Source of the DNA: Oppiella nova
Lineage: Eukaryota > Arthropoda > Arachnida > Sarcoptiformes > Oppiidae
Assembly (NCBI GenBank): GCA_905397405.1
Contig: CAJPVJ010000232.1
Location: forward strand, 1-22,202
DNA length: 22,202 nucleotides
Direction: 5' to 3'
The notes beneath the pieces are model-generated. The model saw only the letters and a program-made list of their open reading frames with translations, was not told the origin of the DNA and searched no databases. The position numbers and the translations under genes were made by a program. Below are positions 1 to 7,394 of this stretch, in pieces. Positions within the stretch are counted from its first letter, which is position 1; each line of letters begins with the position of its first letter.

Positions 1-156
1 AATATTAATATCTTTTTAACTTAAACTCATAGACTTTATACACTAAAGATTTTGATATTTAGTCGTAAGCAAAAAATGCTTGTAAGAAGCGAAAGATAAG
101 CCTATATTAGTCAGGAATCATCCGATATATTGAACCAGAAATAATATTTCATATGA
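1..156. other. AT-rich flank, nothing recognised
   Basis: This is AT-rich sequence ahead of the SINE. I see no coding frame, RNA gene or repeat that I can support. Confidence 0.5.
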
Positions 157-512
157 GGGGACTCCGTGGCGCAGAAGTCTAAGTGCATGGACTGAGTGCA
201 TACATCTGGGTTAGGTTCAGAGTTCGAGTCCACCTGAGAATCAAAAAACTTTCTTCAAGTCGTATTGTGTCGTCACTACACAGAGTCCGGTAGTTTTGCC
301 CGGGCACTTCGGTTTCCCCTACCATCCGAATAGCGACACAAACCTCATGCACAACCCGGATGACCTAGTGAACATTATGAAGCATATCTGTCTCACTGAC
401 TGGTCAACAGTACATACATATAAAACTAATCTGTAATATACCTGTAAATAAAAAAACTGTAATTTAATTGTATCAACGCGTTATGATAACAATAAAAGAT
501 TTATTATTATTA
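157..512 (+). mobile_element. tRNA-derived SINE
   Basis: The first part looks like a tRNA gene with an internal RNA polymerase III promoter. A box-A-like TGGCGCAGAAG lies at 167-177 and a box-B-like GTTCGAGTCC at 222-231. It is followed by a tRNA-unrelated, GC-richer body (about 240-370, including TTTTGCCCGGGCACTTCGG), then an AT-rich part ending in an ATT-rich tail at about 500-512. This head-body-tail order is that of a tRNA-derived SINE, moved by the enzymes of a partner LINE. The spacing between A and B boxes and the extra bases in the head make a functional tRNA unlikely. I did not find a convincing target-site duplication, so the exact ends are uncertain. The tail coincides with the start of the first unit of the SDR tandem array. 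Confidence 0.7.
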
Positions 513-539
513 TATAAAATTAAACAAATAAAAATTATA

Positions 540-1225
540 ATTGATTGATTCGTATAAAAGTACAAAACAAGTTCTTAGCCCTAGTTTTGTACTTTAAAAT
601 ATTAAAATTTAACATTACAATCACTTATTGGCAATGAGTGACGAGGGACAGTTTACAATAATAATATATTCTATGGCATATAGTTAATGTACTTATCTTT
701 ACACCAAAGTGTGGACTTGGATAGCCTTGCAATTGATTACATGTTATTATCCCCTAAATTACCTTTTGGTGGACAATAATTTAAAAATTTCTTAAAAATC
801 TAAAATTCAGAAAAATAGCAAATAAATATTCATGTATAATGTTTAGTACAGTATAATATATGATGTCACTTATATTAAACTTGTTAACTTTCAAACTGTA
901 TAGAAAAGAATATTGAAAGTTTATGATTAAACCATTATTTCTGATACATTATTGGGAATACCTGCTCAGATATACCGAGTATTTATAACTTGAACATAAC
1001 TTGCTTTTATACTGTACTTTTCTGTATTTTAAAATAGATAATTAATTTCTGTAAATTGTTTTATAATTTGTGAATTATTAATAAAATTGTATTGAAATAA
1101 TAAAATAGTTTAGGATAAAAAATTTAAATACGATAGACATATTATCTTTAATAAAAGGTTACTCTTAAAATTAACATTAATTCCATTGACCTCTCAATCC
1201 CGGGTTAATTAAAACATACATCAAC
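540..1225 (+). pseudogene. Gene-less remnant unit of the SDR tandem array
   Basis: Bases about 540-818 match the upstream regions of the next two SDR copies (about 1240-1470 and 2990-3215). Shared landmarks include GAGTGACGAGGG, TGATTACATGT and CCCTAAATTACC. Bases about 960-1225 match the 3' flank of the truncated SDR copy; a run of more than 30 bases around 1076-1113 recurs identically at about 2386-2423. No SDR coding sequence lies between them, only about 130 unrelated AT-rich bases. The simplest reading is a unit of the array that lost its gene body. A duplication that never included the gene is the alternative. Confidence 0.55.
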
Positions 1226-1499
1226 ATAACAAATTAAAACAATAATAGACTGATTCCTATAAGAGTTCAAAATAAGTTCGCGTACACTAGTTGTGCACTA
1301 GAAAATATTAAATATAGATACATTGAGTGACGAGGGTCAGTTTATTCTATGGGATACAGTGTACTCCCATTGCACTAAAGTGTGCACTTTTATTGATTAC
1401 ATGTCACTATCCCCTAAATTACCGGTTTTGTAGGAAAGGATTTCTCTCAAAAATCTAAAATTATGAGTAAAAACTATTAAATTAATTAAAATGTTTTGG

Positions 1500-1507
1500 T
1501 ATATAAA
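1500..1507 (+). promoter_or_regulatory. TATA box of truncated SDR copy
   Basis: TATATAAA followed by CAATCACTTTAA is repeated in the intact copy at 3249-3256, at the same distance from its start codon. The implied transcription start, about 30 bases downstream, falls near or after the ATG at 1526. That supports the ATG at 1613 as the start codon. Confidence 0.45.
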
Positions 1508-1612
1508 CAATCACTTTAACATATTATGGGTATCGCTTTTGCAATTAGCTATCTAGGATATTCTATAGCTTTATATGTTATATTGTATAAAAATTTATTT
1601 CAAATAATCGCA

Positions 1613-2246
1613 ATGAATATCATAAGAATTTCAATAGTTTTGTGTGTTTTGGTATTCAATTTACATTTATCTCATTCACAAAGCAATGATATCTACAAAC
1701 AAACAAAGAATTCACGAGACTTTACGGGCAAAGTAGTACTGGTCACCGGATCCAGTTCCGGCATTGGGGAGGGTATCGTAAAACTACTCTCAGTATTGGG
1801 CGCCAAAGTTGTGGTCACCGGTAGGAAAGAGGATCAAGTGAAACGTGTGGCACAAGAAGTCCAGGAATTATCGCCTAAAAGATTAAAAGTTAGTTTAGAA
1901 CTTGATTTTAAAATTTATAATAAATTGATTTTATTTATAGCCGTTGACTGTTGTGGCGGATGTGACCAAAAGTTATGACTTAAATAATCTAATGAATGAA
2001 ACCATTAAAACATTTGGCAAATTAGATGTATTGGTGAATAACGCCGGTATCGGGATGTTTGCCGGCGTTAAGGATAATAACTTAATGAAAGTCTTCGATA
2101 AAGTGATCCGGACTAATCTGAGAGCTTATGTCAAGTTAAGTCAATTAGCCATTCCTTATCTCGAAGAAACCAATGGCACTATAATTAGTAAAAAAATTAA
2201 CAATATAATTACTTTAAATGATTATTTTATAAAATTCAATGCTTAA
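1613..2246 (+). pseudogene. 3'-truncated secreted SDR (copy 1)
   Basis: Exon 1 is 1613-1888 and exon 2 begins at 1941, with a 52-base intron (AAA|gttagt ... tttatag|CCG). The ATG at 1613 is chosen because it aligns with the start of the intact copy at 3362. The upstream frame from 1526 is open, but the matching stretch of copy 2 contains stops. The protein has a signal peptide (MNIIRISIVLCVLVF...), the cofactor loop [10 protein letters not shown] and the NNAG motif. Near 2190, just after TNGTIIS, it leaves the homology and continues into sequence matching the 3' UTR of copy 2 (about 4570 onward). The rest of exon 2 and exons 3-4 are missing. The catalytic Ser region, the YxxxK motif and the C-terminal half are therefore gone. 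The frame stays open to a stop at 2244-2246, giving about 193 aa. I expect no reductase activity; whether it is transcribed is unknown. Confidence 0.8.
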
Positions 2247-2319
2247 TTATCATGATACAATAAATAAATATTAATTTTAAATTAACTTATTTTGTAACTA
2301 TAAATATTTATATTTAACT

Positions 2320-2530
2320 CGCTCATAACTTGAATTTTTATAATGTATTTTGTTATATTTTAAAAATATATTATAATTTATGATTTATTAATAAAATTGT
2401 ATTGAAATAATAAAATAGTTTAGTATAAAAGTCTTAAATATGATAAAACTACTATTTTTAATTAACAGGTTAATTTTGACACCTAGCATAATTACATTTA
2501 CCCAATCAGTCCTGGTTTAATTGAACAAAT
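2320..2530. repeat. Duplicated 3' flank of SDR array
   Basis: This segment matches about 960-1225, including a run of more than 30 identical bases (about 2386-2423 against 1076-1113). The similarity ends around the word TTAATTGAAC. It marks the 3' limit of the tandem unit. Confidence 0.6.
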
Positions 2531-2763
2531 ACCAACACCAACACCGGTAACACTGGTGTGGATTCCGATATAATCCCAATATTTGAGTCAAAAATGGTTA
2601 GTCGCAAATGACCAGGAATAAACCAATGGACTGAAAACCACTGTTGTCTACAAATCATCGCCCAAATGTGGGCCAATTTGATAGCGTAACTCATTTTGTA
2701 GTCAATGAACGAGTTGTCTATAACGAGGAGGAATACTATTATATAAACTCTAACTTTGTATAG
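2531..2763 (+). pseudogene. Possible coding relic, unidentified
   Basis: This is a less AT-rich patch between two array units. The frame at about 2528-2608 reads an Asn/Thr/Gly run followed by VDSDIIPIFESKMVSRK and a stop. A second frame at 2635-2763 reads 42 residues of protein-like composition, including RPNVGQFDSV and VVYNEEEYYY, before TAG. The two frames differ and have no splice sites I trust, so a frame-broken gene fragment fits best. I do not recognise the family. It could also be chance open frame in unique sequence. Confidence 0.25.
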
Positions 2764-3248
2764 TTAACCTGTTCAAAATGATTAAAACACTACATTTTAA
2801 ATTTTTCAATTATACAGTATTTCCTAACTGTAGTGCACACTAACATATTCTATGTTAATTATATTGTATAAAATTATATTTCTTGAATCAAATTGTACTG
2901 ACATTGAGCAATCAAAGAATTTCAAAATAACTTGCTTAACAAATAATAATAATTATTATTATGAAATTAAACAAATGAAAACAATAATAGACTGGTTCCT
3001 ATAAGAGTTCAAAACAAGTCCGCGTACACTAGTTGTGTACTTTAGTATACAATAATGAAAGGATACAATCAGTGACGAGGGACAGTTTTTATGGTATAGA
3101 GTTGGTGTACTTGATGTGCACTAAATTGTGGATAGCCTTCAATTGATTACATGTTATTATTCCCTAAATTACCGGTTTTGTAGGAAAGGATTTCTCTCAA
3201 AAATTTTTAATTCTATGTAAAACCTATTAAATAATGTAAAATATTTTA

Positions 3249-3256
3249 TATATAAA
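3249..3256 (+). promoter_or_regulatory. TATA box of intact SDR copy 2
   Basis: TATATAAA followed by CAATCACTTTAAAATATTAT is conserved with copy 1 at 1500-1507. It lies about 113 bases before the start codon and predicts a 5' UTR of roughly 80 bases. Confidence 0.5.
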
Positions 3257-3361
3257 CAATCACTTTAAAATATTATAATATGTATATCGCTTTTGCAATT
3301 AACTATTTAAGATATTCTGTAGAAAATTTATATATTATATAATTTCCTTCAAATAATCACA

Positions 3362-4515
3362 ATGAATATAATAATAATTTCAACAGTTTTGTGTGTTATG
3401 TCATTGAATTTACATTTATCTCATTCGCAAAGCAATGATATCTACAAACAGGCAAAGAATTCACGCGATTTTACGGGCAAAGTAGTACTCGTCACCGGAT
3501 CCAGTTCCGGCATAGGGGAGGGTATCGTTAAATTACTCTCTGTATTGGGTGCCAAAGTTGTGGTCACCGGTAGGAAAGAGGATCAAGTGAAACGAGTGGC
3601 ACAAGAAGTCCAAGAATTATCGCCTAAAAAATTAAAGGTTTGTTTAGAAATAGATTTTAAAATTTATAATAAATTGATTTTATTTATAGCCGTTGGCTGT
3701 TGTGGCGGATGTGACCAAAAATGATGACTTAAATAATCTAATGAATGAAACCATTAAAACATTTGGCAAATTAGATGTATTGGTGAATAACGCCGGTATC
3801 AGCATGTTTGCAGGCGTTAAGGATCAGAATTTAATGAAAGTCTTTGATAATGTGATCCGGATTAATCTGAGGGCTTATGTCAAGTTAAGTCAATTAGCCA
3901 TTCCTTATCTTGAAGAAACCAATGGCACTATTATTAGTATATCAAGTATTGCGGCAACTCATCCGGTAAGCTTTGAGATAATTTTAAAGTATAACTTATT
4001 AACCTAGTAAATTTAAATTAAGTATTTACAAAACATATTTGATTTAATAAAATCTAATTATAACATAGTATAATTTTTAAATTACACAATATTCGTATTT
4101 ATTTTTAACCTAGACCAAATTAGGTCTGGCTTATGATATATCCAAAGCGGGTGTGGATATGATGACCAAAGTTATGGCACTAGAATTGGGTCCAAGAATT
4201 AGAGTCAATACAATCAAGTAATATATTTATTATATTAATATATACTCTATATTTAATACTTTGTACAAACCTGTCAGTCCTGGTGCTACTGAAAGTAATT
4301 TAGGTGCCAATGCTGGTATTCCCGTCCAAATGATGAAACAAGTTACAGACCTAATGGCCAAACGGGCGCCCCTACAGACTACAGGCCGTCCCCTCGATAT
4401 AGCCAATGCGGTGGCATTCCTGGCCTCAAAAGACGCTCAGTTTATAACCGGTGCTAATTTGGTGGTCGACGGAGGGGTTACTTATAATTTTGGAGATATG
4501 TTTGAGAATATGTAA
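3362..4515 (+). CDS. Secreted classical SDR (FabG-like fold), copy 2
   Basis: This is an intact four-exon gene: 3362-3637, 3690-3965, 4114-4217 and 4278-4515, 894 coding bases, 297 aa. The introns are 52, 148 and 60 bases in phases 0, 0 and 2. Residues 1-22 form a signal peptide ([20 protein letters not shown]). The Rossmann-fold motifs follow in order: [10 protein letters not shown] for the cofactor, VVVTGR (the Arg after beta-2 favours NADP(H)), NNAGIS, the catalytic Ser in [13 protein letters not shown] (YxxxK), NPGATE, and the C-terminal [12 protein letters not shown]. Length and motifs are those of classical SDRs of the 3-oxoacyl-reductase/glucose-dehydrogenase type, plus a secretory leader. 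The substrate cannot be told. The acceptor of exon 3 was set at CCTAG|ACC because only this keeps the frame into YDISK. Poly(A) candidates lie at 4579-4584 and about 4620. It is the best-preserved unit of the array; copy 1 is nearly identical up to its deletion. Confidence 0.9.
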
Positions 4516-4578
4516 TGTACCATGTTTAACTGCTATTATGTATTTAAACTGGTAAAATCTATCATTAGAATTACTTTA

Positions 4579-4584
4579 AATAAA
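4579..4584 (+). terminator. Candidate poly(A) signal of SDR copy 2
   Basis: AATAAA lies 64 bases after the stop codon. Further AATAAA words at about 4620-4628 are equally possible. The same region is preserved after the truncated copy (about 2210-2270). Confidence 0.4.
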
Positions 4585-4765
4585 TATTTTAATAAATTCA
4601 ATGCTTAATCATCATGATGCAATAAATAAATATTAATTTTATCGTAACTTGTTTTATAATTATTTAAAATGTTTATATAATTTATAATAGAGTTTTATTG
4701 AATTAATTTTTTATATTTATTATTAATAACTTTTATAACATTTAAAATAAATTCACTTTTTCTGT

Positions 4766-5160
4766 CGGGACGGCAACGGACTGTTTCGTGTTATCAGTGA
4801 CCAGTGGTGTAGAGATGAAGGGGTGTTCCGGTCACTCATCAAAAATCCCGACAAAACCTGTGCTCAGAGTATTGCTTTGTGAGTAGTAGGAAAGCCTACG
4901 GAGAGCACCGGTATGTATGTACTGATAGGTAGCTACCAGTACTGCCTCTGGTGATTGACTTGAATAGAGTAGTCTATTGATGGGTCGACACAACCGAATG
5001 ATACGGTCAATAGCGACCAGTATCGGGATCTGTCGATCGCACCCTCCCGACCCGCACAGGCAGGGCTTAGGCCTATTGGAGGCACAACCACCCAGGATGT
5101 TTTTCAGGGGATCAGTAAAATACAGATTTTGGGCCATTATTCATATTTTAGAGGTAAATG
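4766..5160 (+). pseudogene. GC-richer gene relic, OTU-like start
   Basis: This patch is clearly richer in G and C than its surroundings. From 4766 the frame reads RDGNGLFRVISDQW and continues to a stop at 4880-4882 (38 codons). DGN-x-LFR-x-ISDQ closely resembles the catalytic-Cys motif at the start of OTU cysteine proteases (DGNCLFR). Here Gly stands where the catalytic Cys should be. A donor-like GTGAGT lies at 4879-4884. Downstream frames (to about 5160) are broken by stops on both strands. I read it as a decayed fragment of an OTU-domain gene or of a transposon carrying one. The match covers only about 14 residues, so the family call is tentative. Confidence 0.35.
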
Positions 5161-5382
5161 TTATTTCATAATTAGTCTTATATTAATGTATTGAGAATAA
5201 AGAGTCAGACATATAATGAATAAAACGAATTATATGAGAATAAATAAAATAGCATCTGTGGAAAATAACACCAAGCAAAAATCTCATGATTGTTACTGAA
5301 TGTTATTTTCCCATAAATCCAATTGGATATAAAATTTAATCTCTACTTATGTACCATACGTGCACTTCATATTTTAGATCAG
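5161..5382. other. Intergenic spacer upstream of SDR copy 3
   Basis: AT-rich spacer. It does not carry the upstream repeat shared by the first three array units, so copy 3 has its own promoter region. Nothing else is recognised. Confidence 0.4.
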
Positions 5383-5390
5383 TATAAAGG
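5383..5390 (+). promoter_or_regulatory. Candidate TATA box of SDR copy 3
   Basis: TATAAAGG lies 106 bases before the ATG at 5489, close to the spacing in copies 1 and 2. A second TATAAAAT at about 5467 is too near the start codon to give a 5' UTR. Confidence 0.3.
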
Positions 5391-5488
5391 TAAATAATCA
5401 ATTTATATTCTGGTATAACGTATTTTTTATTGCCTTGTTTATAATTCATAATAATTAATACAACTTATAAAATATTTGCGATTCAATC

Positions 5489-6558
5489 ATGAATTTATTA
5501 TTGTTCATAGTTTTACTTAACGTATCATTAATTAAAGCCAATATTTATTATGATTTAAGTAACGAAGACTATAGTGATGTACAAAATTCACGTAATTTTA
5601 CGGGGAAAGTGGTGTTGACTACCGGTTCCAGTTCTGGCATAGGGGAGGGTATTGTCAAACTATTCTCAGTATTGGGTGCCAGTGTTGTGGTCACCGGTAG
5701 GAATGCCACTGAAATTACAAGAGTTGCCGAAGAATGTCAAGAATTGTCACCAAATAAACTAAAGGTCTTTATAATCATTAAAATAATTGTATTAAGTTTT
5801 AAAACAAATATAAAATGTCTTTAAAAAGCCGTTGGAAGTGGTGGCGGATGTAACCAAAAGTGATGACTTGAATAGACTATTGAGTGAAACCATCAAAACA
5901 TTTGGCAAATTGGATGTATTGGTGAACAACGCCGGTATCGGACCGACAGCTGGTGTCAGAGATAAGGCATTTATGAAAGTCTTCGATCAGACCATTCAAG
6001 TGAATCTCAGGGCTTATGTGGAGTTATGCTATCTGTCGGTCCCTTATTTGGATGAAACCAACGGCACTATCATTAGTATATCGAGTATCGCGTCAACACA
6101 TCCCGTAATCTAATGAAATGATTTGCAAATAATTTATTGAATTTATAAAACTTTTATCTAATGATCAGTACATCACAAGCATGGCGTACGAAGTGTCCAA
6201 AACGGGTGTAGATATGATGACTAAGGCATTGGCACTGGAATTGGGGCCACGGATTAGAATCAATACCATTAAGTAATGATAAGTTTTAGACTTTCAAGAC
6301 ATTTAAATGTTTTTAATGTCATGTAATCAATGGTGAAGTCCAGGATTGGTTGAGACGAACATAACGGGATCGTTGCCTCCGGTTATTGTCGACGCTCTCC
6401 GTAAGGAACTCATCGCCAGAACACCGCTCAAGAAGATCGGTCAGCCCCTGGATGTGGCCAAAGGGGTCGTGTTTTTGGCCTCAAGTGACGCTCAATTCAT
6501 AACAGCCGCCAATCTATTCATAGACGGAGGTCTAGTCTATAATACACCAGGGTACTAG
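5489..6558 (+). CDS. Secreted classical SDR, diverged paralogue (copy 3)
   Basis: The four exons are 5489-5764, 5829-6104, 6169-6272 and 6339-6558, 876 coding bases, 291 aa. Exons 1-3 have exactly the lengths of copy 2 (276, 276, 104) and the same intron phases (0, 0, 2). The introns are 64, 64 and 66 bases. The protein opens with a signal peptide (MNLLLFIVLLNVSLIKA, about 17-18 residues). It then shows [30 protein letters not shown] with the catalytic Ser, YEVSK (YxxxK), NPGLVETN and FITAANLFIDGG. All active-site elements of a classical SDR are present and an NADP(H) preference is likely. It differs from copy 2 across the whole length and by a shorter C-terminus, so it is an older duplicate rather than part of the recent array. 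The substrate is unknown. The poly(A) candidate is at 6634-6639. Confidence 0.9.
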
Positions 6559-6633
6559 TTGGCATACTAGTTATATCGGATGCAAATGAATGAATTTCTA
6601 TTTTAATAATAGATTATATGAATTGTAACCCAA

Positions 6634-6639
6634 AATAAA
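6634..6639 (+). terminator. Candidate poly(A) signal of SDR copy 3
   Basis: AATAAA lies 76 bases after the stop codon at 6556-6558. It is the first such hexamer downstream. Confidence 0.45.
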
Positions 6640-6701
6640 TTTAAATTAAAGCTTTGTTTTCAATAACTTATTTTGAAATTAAAAAAATCCTAATTTTAGA
6701 G

Positions 6702-7189
6702 GTTGTGAGCAGTGTGACCAACTCAAGTTTTTTAATTAGTGGACATTTTGATAAAATAATTGAATAAATAGAGTACAAGTAGAGGACAGCATTTTTATAG
6801 TGGAATTGAATTACAATTTTTGAAAATATTTTTTCTGTTGATCCCTCTAACAGCAGAAATTTTTGACTAGTTTTGCCATTTGTTTTACTGTATACATATA
6901 ATCCTATGTATTTATATATTTTATATAATGTATTTATATATTCCTATAAATTTGCTGCACTTAAATATTATTTAGTTAAGTGATAATGTATTTTATTATG
7001 ATTGTAATGTGAAATGCAATTTACATCAGTTTTATGCTGCAATTATTTTTCTAAACAAGGCATTTTATAATTTTTACAAATAAAGGACATTCAGTGTCCA
7101 CTATTTTTCTCTTAAAACCCAGAGGACAGCCACCCTATATAGAGGACTGTCCTCTCCGATAGAGGACGGTTGGTCACACTGGTTGTGAG
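6702..7189. mobile_element. Non-autonomous hAT transposon (MITE) with 8-bp TSD
   Basis: The element spans 6710-7181 (472 bases). Its ends are a perfect 13-base inverted repeat: CAGTGTGACCAAC at 6710-6722 and GTTGGTCACACTG at 7169-7181. It is flanked on both sides by the 8-base duplication GTTGTGAG (6702-6709 and 7182-7189). An 8-base target duplication with CAGTG-type ends is the hallmark of the hAT superfamily. There is no transposase frame inside, so it depends on another element. Copies of AGAGGAC lie near both ends (about 6782 and about 7121, 7140, 7161), and AGTGGACA occurs about 30 bases in from the left end and again on the opposite strand near the right end. Such subterminal repeats are typical transposase-binding sites in hAT elements. 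The duplication is intact, so the insertion is not very old. Confidence 0.85.
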
Positions 7190-7394
7190 GGGTTTAAGGT
7201 CTAAACTGTAGACCACATGAATGACAACACCGGTTGAGGTTTAATCAGATTTATTGGTTACGGAAAGTGAGTACAGAAGTGAGATAAGTATGGCGACGGT
7301 TACTGTGAGTGAGACTGTACTGTAGGCAGACTTTCACATCCAAAAGTAAAAACCTGCACTCATAGCAAATATTTAATTGGATCACATGTATTGA
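7190..7394. other. 3' intergenic spacer
   Basis: This spacer separates the hAT element from the end of the RDH-like gene. I see no coding frame. No clear AATAAA for the minus-strand gene is visible within it. Confidence 0.4.

Noticed and set aside
157-240. A functional tRNA gene
   Set aside because: A- and B-box-like sequences are present, but the arms do not form a clean cloverleaf that I can draw, and a long SINE-type body and AT tail follow.
1526-1612. Upstream in-frame ATG extending the truncated SDR by 29 residues
   Set aside because: The predicted TATA box at 1500 leaves no room for a leader before it, and the aligned region of copy 2 is not open. The ATG at 1613 aligns with copy 2 and starts a good signal peptide.
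2506-2694. 62-codon minus-strand open frame
   Set aside because: No domain and no splice or promoter context; it lies opposite the plus-strand coding-like patch and looks like a shadow.
4832-5171. Open frames on both strands over the GC-rich island (101 and 64 codons)
   Set aside because: They overlap in opposite directions, match nothing I know and probably reflect higher GC content. The DGN-x-LFR frame is the only recognisable signal.
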